From the NCBI GenBank assembly GCA_963848525.1, contig CAWKDZ010000001.1, positions 248,001-312,000 on the forward strand: 64,000 nt of DNA. The letters run 5' to 3'. The first letter of the stretch is position 1. The number at the start of each line of letters is the position of its first letter. A program made the position numbers and the translations under genes. The notes beneath the pieces are model-generated. The model was not told the DNA's origin and searched no databases. It saw nothing but the letters and a program-made list of their open reading frames with translations. The DNA comes from JACCTU01 sp963848525 (GTDB taxonomy: Bacteria > Actinomycetota > Thermoleophilia > Gaiellales > Gaiellaceae). This document shows, piece by piece, positions 7,119 through 14,998 of this stretch.

Positions 7119-9763
7119 CGCAGCTTGAGGACGACGATCGCGCAGTCGTCGAGCAGCCGGCCGCCCGTGAACCGCCGCGCGGACTGGATCACCGACGCGG
7201 CGATGTCCTCGGAGCCATGCTCGCGCCTGCGCGCGAGCACACCGTCGAGCCGCTCGACGCCGTAGAACTCGTTGCCGACCCTCGCCTCGACCACACCGTC
7301 CGTATACAGGACGACGGCGCCGCCGGGCTCGAGCCGCGCGCGAACCTCGTCGTAGTGGACGCCCGACTCGACGCCGAGCGCCAGCCCGCGCGCGTCGATC
7401 GGCTCGATCGTGCCGTCCGCCGAGACGAGCCGCGGCGGCGGGTGGCCGGCGGAGCCGCAGCCCAGCTCGCCCGTGCGCGGGTCGATCAAGAGGTAGAGCA
7501 TCGTGATGAACTTGCCGGGCGCGATCTCGCCGACGACGACCTCGTTCGCAGAGGCGAGGAAGTCGGACGGCTCGGGATGCTCTCGCGCCAGCGTGCGGAA
7601 GACGTACTTCGCCATCGCCATGTCGGCCGCCGCGTCGATGCCGTGGCCGGTGACGTCCCCGAGGACGACGGCCAGGCGGCCGTCGCCGAGCGCGAGGTAG
7701 TCGTAGAGGTCGCCGCCGACGTCGACGTGCGCCGACGCCGCGTAGATCTCGCCGATGTCGAGCCCGTCGACGGCGGGTCGCACCTGGGGCAGCAGCGCGC
7801 GCTGCATCGCGTCGGCGAAGTCCTTCTGCTGCTGGTACAGACGAGCGTTGTCGATCGCGAGCGCGGCCTGGCCGCCGATCGCGATCGCCGCCTCGACCGT
7901 GGCTGCGTCGATCGGCCGGTCCGGGCGCAGCGACAGCAGCGTCAGCGAGGCGAGTACCTCCGTCGGGGTCGCGATCGGGATCATCGCCGCCGTCGAGCCC
8001 TTGTCGAGGAACGGCGCAAGCAGCGCGTGCGGCGCGCCGATCGCCGCGGCCGTCTCCGGCTGGAGCAGGATCGGTTCGCGGGCGCGGAACAAGCGGCGGA
8101 GTGCCGGCCGGCCGAACGGCTGGGGCCGGAAGAGGAGCGACCGGATCGGCTCGAGCAGCCGTGGGTCGGCGACGTGGATCGCGAGCGGCAGGAGCTGCTC
8201 GCGGCGCTGGTCGGGCATGCGCAGGACCGCCGCGTCGACCTCGAGCAGGTCCACAGCCGTGCGCGCGACCGCTTCCAGCGTGACGTCGAGCGAGAGGCTC
8301 TGTGCGAACGCCCGGGAGATCTCGTAGAGCGCCCTGAGCTGCCGCGCCGCCTCGCGCTCCGAGGCCAGCGCCTGCTCGAGCTCGGCCCCGAGGCGTGTCG
8401 CCTGCTCGTGGAGCCGCGCGTTCTGGACCGCGACGGCGAGCTGGCCGGCGAGCGCGGCGAGCAGCGCGGACTCGTCGTCGGTCAGCGTTCGCCCGCGCGC
8501 GGGGTAGACGCAGAGCAGGCCGGTGACCTCGTCGCCGACGAGCAGCGGCGCCGCGATCGCGGCCTCGATCCCGGCTTCCGAGACCGCCTCGGCGACGCGC
8601 GCGAGCCGCGGCTCGGCCGTGGCGTCCGGGAGCGAGACGATGCCCCGCGCCCGCAGCGGCCCGAGCAAGAGCTCGAGCAGCGTCTCGGCGACGCGGACGT
8701 GCGGGCCGGCCAGCCCGCGGTCCGCGGCAGCGGTCAGCCGGCCGTCGTCGCGCAGGTAGACCGCGAGGCGGGGCGAGCCGACGAGCTCGGCGACGCGGTC
8801 GACCGCGGTCTCCAACGTGTGCGAGAGCGACAGCTCCGCGGTCGCCTGGCCGACGACCGCGAGCAGCGCGCGCGTCTGCTCCAGCTCGGCCGTGAGTCGC
8901 AGCGAGCTCTCCCCGGCGCGCAGGGCGTGTGCGGCCCGCAGCGCGAAGGCCTCGAGCCGCTCGACCGCCTCCTCGTCGGGGGCCCGGTCGTGGAGGAAAA
9001 GGAGGCGCAGCTCTCCGGCCGACCCGTGGCCGAGACCGAGCCTGACGGTCACTCCTTCGAGGCTCGCGGCGCCGACCGACGCCTCGAGCACGGGCTCGTC
9101 GCGCTCGTCCCGCGTCCAGAGCGCCGCCGCGGAGGCGCCCGAGACGGCGAGGGCGAGCCGCAGGACGTGGTGGACGGCGTGCGCCGGATCGGCCCCCGCG
9201 GCCAGTGCGTCGCCGGCGACCTGCAGGGAATCGGGCTCCGCGGCGTCGGACTCGTCGCGGGCCTCGCGCTCGAACGCACGGACCGCGAGCGCGAGCTGGT
9301 TGGCGGCGACGCGCGCGGCCGTTCGCGCGCTTCGGTCGAACGCAGCTGTGCTCGAGAGCAGCTCGAGGCTGCCGACGATCTCGCCGACGACGGTGATCGG
9401 GAGGATGAGCGCGGAGCTCGCGCCGACGCGGGCCGCGAGGGCGCGGACGGCGTCGGGCGCCTGCTCGAGCTCGACCTCGTCCTCGGCCAGCTCATCGAGC
9501 GGGATGCGAGCGCCGCGCAGCTCGACGACGAGCGCCTCGGTCGGCGCCGACGCCGAGCGGACGACGAGCTCACGCCGGTCCTGATCGGCGACACGTGCGA
9601 GGACGACGTCCGCGCCGCAGGCTGCCGCCGTCGCCCGGACGACCGCGTCGAAGACGTCGGTCAGGCGCGTTCCGCGCGCGGCAGCCTGCCCGGCTTCAGC
9701 GAGCGCCTCGAGCGCGCCCGGCTCGAGGCCGGCCCGCCGCTCCCGATCGGGACGAACTGCCAT
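7115..9763 (-). CDS. Multi-GAF domain SpoIIE/PP2C-type serine phosphatase
   Basis: 882-residue cytoplasmic regulator. About four GAF-type sensory domains fill residues 15-650 (for example the GAF-like ends LLVGDEVTGLLCVYPARG and AIGGQAALAIDNARLYQQ), followed by a PP2C/SpoIIE phosphatase at about 680-882 with VGGDLYDYLALGDG, GDVTGHGIDAAADMAMAK, GSAGHPPP, YTDGVVEA and DDCAIVVLK, the metal-binding Asp residues being present. Such RsbU-like proteins dephosphorylate anti-sigma-factor antagonists. I choose ATG at 9763 over GTG at 9775 because TACTGT lies at 9779-9774, ten bases upstream. It is the first gene of the overlapped operon; its signal and partner are not in the window. Confidence 0.88.
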   Translation of the reverse strand: MAVRPDRERRAGLEPGALEALAEAGQAAARGTRLTDVFDAVVRATAAACGADVVLARVADQDRRELVVRSASAPTEALVVELRGARIPLDELAEDEVELEQAPDAVRALAARVGASSALILPITVVGEIVGSLELLSSTAAFDRSARTAARVAANQLALAVRAFEREARDESDAAEPDSLQVAGDALAAGADPAHAVHHVLRLALAVSGASAAALWTRDERDEPVLEASVGAASLEGVTVRLGLGHGSAGELRLLFLHDRAPDEEAVERLEAFALRAAHALRAGESSLRLTAELEQTRALLAVVGQATAELSLSHTLETAVDRVAELVGSPRLAVYLRDDGRLTAAADRGLAGPHVRVAETLLELLLGPLRARGIVSLPDATAEPRLARVAEAVSEAGIEAAIAAPLLVGDEVTGLLCVYPARGRTLTDDESALLAALAGQLAVAVQNARLHEQATRLGAELEQALASEREAARQLRALYEISRAFAQSLSLDVTLEAVARTAVDLLEVDAAVLRMPDQRREQLLPLAIHVADPRLLEPIRSLLFRPQPFGRPALRRLFRAREPILLQPETAAAIGAPHALLAPFLDKGSTAAMIPIATPTEVLASLTLLSLRPDRPIDAATVEAAIAIGGQAALAIDNARLYQQQKDFADAMQRALLPQVRPAVDGLDIGEIYAASAHVDVGGDLYDYLALGDGRLAVVLGDVTGHGIDAAADMAMAKYVFRTLAREHPEPSDFLASANEVVVGEIAPGKFITMLYLLIDPRTGELGCGSAGHPPPRLVSADGTIEPIDARGLALGVESGVHYDEVRARLEPGGAVVLYTDGVVEARVGNEFYGVERLDGVLARRREHGSEDIAASVIQSARRFTGGRLLDDCAIVVLKLR

Positions 9764-9805
9764 CCGGTTTTCCACAGTATGCGCCGCCGATTAGACTCCG
9801 CCCTC
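9764..9805. promoter_or_regulatory. Divergent leaderless-type promoters, phosphatase operon / small membrane protein
   Basis: TACTGT on the minus strand (9779-9774) lies ten bases before the ATG at 9763, and TAGACT on the plus strand (9792-9797) lies eight bases before the ATG at 9806. No -35 resembling TTGACA is obvious for either. Confidence 0.5.
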
Positions 9806-10042
9806 ATGGCCCAGCCGGCTCGCATTCGCGAGCGCCTGCGGGAGGCCCCGCCCGTCGATCCGTCGGCGGTCGCGCGGGCTTACCGGCTCGAGCGCACGAA
9901 GCGGTTCGCGCGCGAGCGGCGCGACCGCGAGCAGCGCCTCGCGCGGCTGCGCTTCTGGCTCGTGCTCGTGCTGCTGACGAGCGCGCTGCTCTTCCTGACC
10001 CTGCGGGTCTGGAACGAGATCGAGCAGCTGTTCGGGCTCTAG
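9806..10042 (+). CDS. Small single-span membrane protein
   Basis: 78-residue protein: a highly charged Arg-rich cytoplasmic N-terminus (residues 1-48), one transmembrane helix (RFWLVLVLLTSALLFLTL, about 49-67) and a short tail. No recognised family. It diverges from the GAF/PP2C operon and has its own TAGACT element eight bases before the ATG. Function unknown. Confidence 0.65.
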   Translation: MAQPARIRERLREAPPVDPSAVARAYRLERTKRFARERRDREQRLARLRFWLVLVLLTSALLFLTLRVWNEIEQLFGL

Positions 10043-10054
10043 TTTTCCGCAGGG

Positions 10055-10132
10055 CCCGAATCCGCTCGCGCGGATCCGCGCCCGCGAGAACCCCTAAAGC
10101 GCGACCGCTTCGCGGTCGCGGTCGTAGCGATC
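10055..10132 (+). repeat. Intergenic double-hairpin repeat, copy A
   Basis: Between two convergent genes. It holds two hairpins: an imperfect palindrome around GAATCCGCTCGCGCGGATCC (10058-10077) and CGACCGCTTCGCGGTCG near 10102-10118. A reverse-oriented relative lies at 35577-35661, with 24 bases identical (10057-10080 against 35656-35633) and the second hairpin conserved with compensating changes. Probably a REP-like dispersed element or a bidirectional terminator. Confidence 0.75.
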
Positions 10133-10157
10133 CATGACCGTCTGAAGCGCGCTGGGT

Positions 10158-10373
10158 CTAGGCGGGTCTGTTCGCGCGCGCGAACGGGCTCCACGTCGAC
10201 TGCTCCCAGGCGGAGCCGCCGCACATCGGGCAGCGCGGCAGCACCGTGAACACGGTCACGCCGTAGCCGCACTCGGAGCAGTGGAACTCACCCTTCACGC
10301 GCTCCCCGCTCGCGACGAACTCGACGAAGCCGTCGGCGCCGCCGGAGGCCGACCCCTTCGCGAAGCTCTCCAT
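10158..10373 (-). CDS. Small zinc-ribbon protein
   Basis: 71-residue protein with a rubredoxin/zinc-ribbon knuckle pair, CSECGYG and CPMCGGS, 16 residues apart (about residues 32-53), flanked by a basic, Ala/Pro-rich tail. Likely binds one Zn ion. The family is common in actinobacteria but has no assigned role. ATG at 10373; an AT-rich GATAAAGT lies about 30 bases upstream and could be part of its promoter. Confidence 0.65.
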   Translation of the reverse strand: MESFAKGSASGGADGFVEFVASGERVKGEFHCSECGYGVTVFTVLPRCPMCGGSAWEQSTWSPFARANRPA

Positions 10374-10439
10374 CCCCGGATCCCCCTGGCTGGTGGAAAG
10401 GTGACTTTATCGCGGCGAGGACTGATACTCCACTCCGCG

Positions 10440-10934
10440 ATGCAGTCCCCTGAGCCGTTCCCGCCTCCGGCGCCCGCAAATCCCCCGGGCCGACGATTCC
10501 CGCGTCCGGGCCAGCCCGAGCGGGCGGGCGGTGCCTTCTGGCTCCTCGGGGAGCGCCTCGGCCGGCTCGCCGGGCTGGTGCTGGCGCTCTCCGCCTTCAT
10601 GGGCTGGTACGCCGGGTCGGACGACGGGACCACGATCGCCGTGATCGGCTGGCACGTCGGCCTCCTCGGGAAGCTCGTCTTCGTCCTCGGCCTGGCCGTG
10701 CTCGCCCTCTGGGGGCTGCGCGAGGCGGGGGTCGAGCTCCCCGCCACCATCCCGGAGAGCCTGATCCTGATCGGCCTCGGCTCCCTGGCGACGACGTTCG
10801 TGCTGATCCGGCTGATCTCCGTGCCGGACGAGTTCTTCCCCTATACCGGTCGCGGGATCGGGATCTGGATCAGCCTGGTGGCCGCGGTTGGGGTGATCGT
10901 CGCAGGGCTCCTAGAAGCCTCAGAAGAGCTATAG
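10440..10934 (+). CDS. Four-helix membrane protein, unknown function
   Basis: 164-residue protein: Pro-rich cytoplasmic N-terminus (residues 1-35), then about four membrane helices, including LAGLVLALSAFMGWYAG, LGKLVFVLGLAVLALWGL, ESLILIGLGSLATTFVL and GIWISLVAAVGVIVAGLL. No conserved catalytic residues are evident. Its 3' end overlaps the convergent PAP2 gene by 65 bases, which is unusual. Confidence 0.7.
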   Translation: MQSPEPFPPPAPANPPGRRFPRPGQPERAGGAFWLLGERLGRLAGLVLALSAFMGWYAGSDDGTTIAVIGWHVGLLGKLVFVLGLAVLALWGLREAGVELPATIPESLILIGLGSLATTFVLIRLISVPDEFFPYTGRGIGIWISLVAAVGVIVAGLLEASEEL

Positions 10935-11406
10935 CGACGAGCGTCCCGAGCAGCGCACCCGCGAGCACGTCGAGCGGATAGTGGACGCCGATGTACACGC
11001 GCGAGAGCGAGATCAGCACGGCGAGCGCGTAGAAGGCGGGAGCCAGCCGCGGCGCGAGCCGTGAGAGCACGTACGCGCACGCGAAGCTCGTCGAGGCGTG
11101 GCCGGACGGGAACGACGACGTCGTCGGCACCTCGAGCAGCGGCTTCGGGTCGAGCACGACGGCCGGCGGTCGGTCGCGACCGAAGACGAGCTTGAGCACC
11201 GACGTGATGACTTGTGTGGTCAACGCGGCGGCCGCCACGAGGAGAAAGATGTTCGGCCGCCGCCAGAGGATCGCGAGCGCCAGCGCGATCAGCAGCCAGA
11301 TCCCCGACCACGAGCCCGCGATCGAGAGCCCCACGAAGACCGGGTCGAGCCAGTCGAGCCGGTGCTCGACGACCCAGCGGACGAGCCGTTGGTCGAGCTC
11401 GATCAG
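10870..11406 (-). CDS. PAP2 superfamily phosphatase
   Basis: About 178 residues with several membrane helices and all three phosphatidic-acid-phosphatase signature motifs: KLVFGRDRPP, SFPSGHAST and SRVYIGVHYPLDVLAG (Lys/Arg, His and His/Asp catalytic residues). Substrates in this family are undecaprenyl-diphosphate or phosphatidate-type lipids. No ATG/GTG/TTG occurs near the natural N-terminus (LIELDQRLVRWVVEHRLDW); a CTG at 11406 overlaps the HTH-receiver stop as CTGA and is the best candidate start. The C-terminus overlaps the convergent membrane protein gene. Confidence 0.8.
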   Translation of the reverse strand: MIELDQRLVRWVVEHRLDWLDPVFVGLSIAGSWSGIWLLIALALAILWRRPNIFLLVAAAALTTQVITSVLKLVFGRDRPPAVVLDPKPLLEVPTTSSFPSGHASTSFACAYVLSRLAPRLAPAFYALAVLISLSRVYIGVHYPLDVLAGALLGTLVAIALLRLLGALRRSPQPRPPG

Positions 11407-12005
11407 CCGGAACGCGCGCCGAGCAGTTGCTTGGCGCGGTCGACGAGTTGCTGCGGGTCGAACGGCTTGCCGATGAAGGCGCTCGCACCGCGCTCGGCGG
11501 CTTCGCCGGCTGAGCTCTCGTCGACCTTGCCGCTGAACATCACGACCGGGATCGCGCCGCCGTGCACCTCCTGAATGCGGCGGAGCATCTCCCAGCCGTC
11601 CATCTGCGGCATCATCACGTCGAGCAGGATCAGGTCGGGCGATTCCTCGTCGACGGCGGCAAGGCCCGTGGTGCCGCTCTCGGCCTCGACGACCTCGAAC
11701 CCCTCGAGCTCGAGGCTCGCGCGGACGACCGCGCGCGTGCCGGGATCGTCGTCGACGATCAGCACCGTCGGGCCCTCGCGGTCGCGGCTCCCAGGCCCGG
11801 AGCGCTCGAGAAACGTGTCGAGGTCTCCCCGGCGGTACCGGCGATGGCCGCCCGGCGTGTAGAACGCGGGCACGCGCCCCTGGTCCGACCACTTCCGGAT
11901 CGTGCTCTGGGCCACGCCGAGGTACTTCGCAGCCTGGCCGAGCGTGAGCCAGTCGGGCTCGTTCGTCGGAGCTCTCCGGCTCTCGGGGCGCTCGCCTTGG
12001 GCCAT
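11403..12005 (-). CDS. BldC/excisionase-type HTH fused to a response-regulator receiver
   Basis: 200-residue soluble protein. Residues 18-68 form a MerR/BldC-like winged helix (WLTLGQAAKYLGVAQSTIRK, then WSDQGRVPAFYTPGGHRRY), residues 79-197 a receiver domain (VLIVDDDPGTRA, LILLDVMMPQMDG with the phosphoacceptor Asp, VVMFSGK, FIGKPFD). The DNA-binding domain precedes the receiver, opposite to most response regulators. A TAGATT element (12020-12015) nine bases before the ATG suggests a leaderless transcript. No histidine kinase is adjacent. Confidence 0.88.
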   Translation of the reverse strand: MAQGERPESRRAPTNEPDWLTLGQAAKYLGVAQSTIRKWSDQGRVPAFYTPGGHRRYRRGDLDTFLERSGPGSRDREGPTVLIVDDDPGTRAVVRASLELEGFEVVEAESGTTGLAAVDEESPDLILLDVMMPQMDGWEMLRRIQEVHGGAIPVVMFSGKVDESSAGEAAERGASAFIGKPFDPQQLVDRAKQLLGARSG

Positions 12006-12051
12006 CGCGGCAGGAATCTAACCAAAGTTTCGCTTTCTTATCCGCCTCTGC

Positions 12052-12228
12052 TCACGGGTTGCCCGTGACGGTGACGATCGTCACCTCGCGGTCGAAGGTG
12101 GTCGTCCCGGGCTCGGGGTTGTCGTCGAGCGCCGCTCCGAGCGCGACCCCGACCACGAACGCGGCCGCCACGACGAGCACGCGCACGACGATTGCGGTGC
12201 GCCCGAGTCGGCGGCGCGGCCGCGTCAC
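12052..12228 (-). CDS. Small membrane-anchored protein
   Basis: 58-residue peptide: basic start, one hydrophobic helix (TAIVVRVLVVAAAFVVGVAL, residues 11-30), then a short polar extracytoplasmic tail. GTG start at 12228 overlaps the upstream stop as GTGA, which supports it being translated. No family recognised. Confidence 0.5.
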   Translation of the reverse strand: MTRPRRRLGRTAIVVRVLVVAAAFVVGVALGAALDDNPEPGTTTFDREVTIVTVTGNP

Positions 12229-12533
12229 GGCGTGTAGTCCGTCGCGCCGCGCGCGTAGCGGTGGAAGGCGGCCTCCTCGATCGTCGTGGCCGAGCGCGGC
12301 CAGCCGGGGAAGGGCGCGCGCTCGGCGAGCACGACCCGAACCCAGTCGTCCGCGCGTTCGTAGACCGAGGTCAGCTCGTCGAGCGTGAACGTCTGGCCGA
12401 TCCGCTTGCGCAGCTCGTCGGTGACGACTTCGAGCGCGACGAGGAGCTGCGGCTGCCGACGAGCCTGCTCGTCGAAGCGCCGGCTTCCTTCCTCCCACTG
12501 GCGGCGCGCGAGCTCGACCTGGACCGTGGACAC
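12225..12533 (-). CDS. Conserved-looking hypothetical protein
   Basis: 102-residue, mostly helical soluble protein (QVELARRQWEEGSRRF at residues 5-20; TLDELTSVYERADDWVR in the middle). I do not recognise a family. It follows the DUF501 gene closely on the same strand and overlaps the next small membrane gene by four bases, so it probably belongs to the end of the large housekeeping operon. GTG start. Confidence 0.6.
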   Translation of the reverse strand: MSTVQVELARRQWEEGSRRFDEQARRQPQLLVALEVVTDELRKRIGQTFTLDELTSVYERADDWVRVVLAERAPFPGWPRSATTIEEAAFHRYARGATDYTP

Positions 12534-12543
12534 CGTGTGGAGG

Positions 12544-13002
12544 TTAGAGAGATGTGCAACAGGCGTTCGGCGGCCAGAGCGGCTCGAGCTCGGCGAGAAT
12601 CCGCTCGCCGAGCTCGTAGCCCGGACGTGCGAGCGCGAAAGCTGCGTGGGCGTGCAGGCACTTCAGGCTTCCGCTGCGCGTCGCGCCCCCGATTCCGCCG
12701 GGGAGCTCCGGTCGGAGCCGGCGCTGCTCGTCGTTCGCCTCGCGCAGGCTCGCGCCGAGCGCGTCGTCCGTCGCCGCGGCCCGGGTCCAGCGGTCGACGC
12801 CCCCGGCCGCCTCGACACGCGAGATCGCAGCGACGAGATGTCGGCACGTGACGTAGTACGTCGTCGGGAAGGGCTCGCCGCTCTCGTCGAACGGTGCCTG
12901 CTCGGTGACGGCGGGGCGTCCGTACGGACAGCGAACGACGACGCGGCGAAACGCCCGCGGCGGCCGCCCGAGCTGTCGCTCGACGATCTCTTTATCGCGC
13001 AC
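12544..13002 (-). CDS. DUF501 family protein
   Basis: 152-residue protein with the DUF501 pattern: VERQLGRPPRAFRRVVVRCPYGRPAV at the start (Cys-Pro-Tyr-Gly), FPTTYYVTCRHLVAAIS and a C-terminal CLHAHAAFALA followed by an Asn-Ala-Cys-Cys tail. Conserved Cys and His residues hint at a metal site. In actinobacteria DUF501 genes regularly follow eno and ftsB/divIC, as here. GTG start at 13002, overlapping the ftsB-like gene by 11 bases. Biochemical role unknown. Confidence 0.88.
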   Translation of the reverse strand: MRDKEIVERQLGRPPRAFRRVVVRCPYGRPAVTEQAPFDESGEPFPTTYYVTCRHLVAAISRVEAAGGVDRWTRAAATDDALGASLREANDEQRRLRPELPGGIGGATRSGSLKCLHAHAAFALARPGYELGERILAELEPLWPPNACCTSL

Positions 13003-13339
13003 GCGGGGCGATCGTAGCCCCGGCGTGCCGCAGAGCCCGCCAGCGCGAGATGCCCTTGACGATGAAGAGCCGCTCGCCCGGCTTCACGTAGCCGAGCCGC
13101 CGCGCCTCGCGCGCGATCGCCGCCTCGCTCGAGACGTAACGCAGCCGGCGGTCGAGCGACGCGTGCCGGGCGGCGAGCACGTTCACCTGCGCCTGCCTGG
13201 CCGCGAGCGCGTCGCGGCGCTCGAAGTACGTGCGGACGGGCCGGTAGTAGAGGAGGCCGACGAGCACGAGTGCGCCGACCGCCAGCCAACGGAGGGCGAG
13301 GCTCGAGCGAGACGGTCGCCGTCGCTGCTTCTTCGACAT
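12992..13339 (-). CDS. FtsB/DivIC-like septum formation initiator
   Basis: 115-residue bitopic membrane protein: basic N-terminus, one helix (SLALRWLAVGALVLVGLLYY), a coiled coil (YFERRDALAARQAQVNVLAA), and the C-terminal AREARRLGYVKPGERLF motif typical of FtsB/DivIC, which bridge FtsL and FtsQ in the divisome. Length and neighbourhood (eno-pyk side, DUF501 next) match actinobacterial versions. ATG at 13339. A 166-bp foldback separates it from pyk upstream. Confidence 0.88.
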   Translation of the reverse strand: MSKKQRRRPSRSSLALRWLAVGALVLVGLLYYRPVRTYFERRDALAARQAQVNVLAARHASLDRRLRYVSSEAAIAREARRLGYVKPGERLFIVKGISRWRALRHAGATIAPRAR

Positions 13340-13377
13340 CTCGCGCCCAGTTCGGAAGGCGCCCCCGGCGTCCTGCT

Positions 13378-13543
13378 AGGAGGGCTTGGCGGAACGTCGC
13401 TCGTCGCTGGGGTGCGATGCTCGTTCCGAGGGAAGGACGCAGGGAGCGCTCGTATCCTCAGTGATACGAGCGCGACTGAGGACGCGGCCTCGGAGCGAGC
13501 AGCGCGGCCCGGCGGCACAGACTACGTTTCGCCAAGCCCTCCT
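13378..13543. repeat. 166-bp foldback (long inverted repeat) between pyk and the ftsB-like gene
   Basis: The ends AGGAGGGCTTGGCGGAACGT (13378-13397) and the complement of 13524-13543 match at 19 of 20 bases. Inside, GCTCGTTCCGAGG pairs imperfectly with CCTCGGAGCGAGC, and the centre is a perfect 10-bp stem CGCTCGTATC/GATACGAGCG (13447-13472) with loop CTCAGT. The whole folds as one long hairpin. It ends on the first base of the pyk stop codon. MITE-like element or structured RNA. Confidence 0.8.
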
Positions 13544-14958
13544 TAAGCGATCTCGACCTTGATCACATTGGTGGAGCCCGGGATGTTCACCGCGGTGCCC
13601 GCCGTGATCACGACGCGGTCTCCTTCGGAAACGAGCCCGCTCTCGCGAACCGCGTCGAGGGACAGGTCCCAGAGCTCCTCGACGTTGTTGGTCTCGGGCA
13701 GCCCCCACGGGGTCACGCCCCACTCGAGCGCCATCTGCTGGAGCGCGTACTGGTGGTGGCTGCAACCGAGGATCGGACGGCGCGGCCGTAGCCGTGCGAC
13801 GACAGACGCCGTCCGGCCGGTGTACGTCGGGACGACGATCGCGCGCGCCCCGAGGGCCTCGGAGAGGTCGCAGGCGGCGTTCGACATCGCCTGGCCGATC
13901 GTCGGCATCTCGCCCGCCTCGGGCAGCTGGTGCCGGTAGCCAAGACTGGGCTCGACTGCCCGCGCGATCCGGTCCATGTACGAGACGGCCTCGACCGGGT
14001 ACTCGCCCACCGCGGTCTCGCCGGACAGCATCACGGCGGATGTCCCGTCGAGGACGGCGTTCGCGACGTCGCTCGCCTCGGCCCGCGTCGGCTCGGGCTG
14101 GTGGATCATCGTCTCGAGCATCTGTGTCGCGGTAATCACCGGCTTCCCGCGCTCGAGCGCGCGCAGGATGATGCGCTTCTGGAGCAGCGGCACCGAGGCC
14201 GGGCCGATCTCGACCCCGAGGTCGCCGCGGGCGACCATCACTCCGTCCGCTTCCTGCAGGATCTCGTCGAGCGCGTCGACCGCCTCCGACTTCTCGATCT
14301 TCGCGATCACGTGCGCGTGCGAGTCGGCCTGCGAGATCAGTCCGCGCAGGTCGCGGACATCGGCTGCCGAGCGGACGAACGAGAGCGCGACGAAGTCGAC
14401 GCCGAGCCCGAGCGCGAACTCGAGGTCGTCCGTGTCCTTGCGCGTGATCGCGGGGATCGGAACCGGGACTCCCGGGAGGTTGACGCCTTTATGTGCGGTC
14501 ACCTCGCCGCCGACGATCACGGTGCAGGTCGCACGGCCCTGCTCGACGTCGCGAACGAGCAGCCGAACGTGGCCGTCGTCGATCAGCACCTCGTGGCCCG
14601 GCCTGAGCACTTCGCCGATCACTGCGGGGCTGACCGGGAGGATCCCGTCGGTCGCCGTGAGGCCGCCGGCGACGACGACCTCCTCCCCACGCTCGAGCGA
14701 GACGGCGTGCTCGAGGTCGCCGATCCTCAGCTTCGGCCCCTGGAGGTCGGCGATCAGTGCGAGCGGACGCCGCACCTCCTCCTGCACCTCGCGCACGAGC
14801 CGCGCCCACTCCGCGTGCTCCTCCCGCGTGCCGTGCGAGAAGTTGAGCCGAGCGCCGTCCATTCCGGCGTTGACGAGCGCTTCGATCCTTGCCTTGGACG
14901 AGGAGGCGGGACCGATCGTCGCGACGATCTTCGTGCGGCGCGGCTCGACTACCGCCAT
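13543..14958 (-). CDS. pyk: Pyruvate kinase
   Basis: 471-residue glycolytic enzyme converting phosphoenolpyruvate and ADP to pyruvate and ATP. Signature pieces: TKIVATIGPASSSKARIEAL with MDGARLNFSHG, DLQGPKLRIG, catalytic-lysine region VIAKIEKSEAVDALDEI, MVARGDLGVE, and TATQMLETMIHQPEPTRAE. The C-terminal regulatory domain ends VVITAGTAVNIPGSTNVIK. Full length for the family. A TACGCT -10 at 14971-14966 lies seven bases before the ATG, so pyk may have its own leaderless promoter although eno is only 40 bases upstream. Confidence 0.97.
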   Translation of the reverse strand: MAVVEPRRTKIVATIGPASSSKARIEALVNAGMDGARLNFSHGTREEHAEWARLVREVQEEVRRPLALIADLQGPKLRIGDLEHAVSLERGEEVVVAGGLTATDGILPVSPAVIGEVLRPGHEVLIDDGHVRLLVRDVEQGRATCTVIVGGEVTAHKGVNLPGVPVPIPAITRKDTDDLEFALGLGVDFVALSFVRSAADVRDLRGLISQADSHAHVIAKIEKSEAVDALDEILQEADGVMVARGDLGVEIGPASVPLLQKRIILRALERGKPVITATQMLETMIHQPEPTRAEASDVANAVLDGTSAVMLSGETAVGEYPVEAVSYMDRIARAVEPSLGYRHQLPEAGEMPTIGQAMSNAACDLSEALGARAIVVPTYTGRTASVVARLRPRRPILGCSHHQYALQQMALEWGVTPWGLPETNNVEELWDLSLDAVRESGLVSEGDRVVITAGTAVNIPGSTNVIKVEIA

Positions 14959-14998
14959 GGGTCCAAGCGTAGCTAGGGGCTCAGCCGCCGCCCTCTCG

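Noticed and set aside
7217..10042. Very long (over 900 codons) plus-strand open frame opposite the GAF/PP2C gene
   Set aside because: Extreme Arg/Val/Asp composition and no motifs, whereas the minus strand has all PP2C motifs. Only its final 78 codons (9806-10042) are accepted, as a separate gene.
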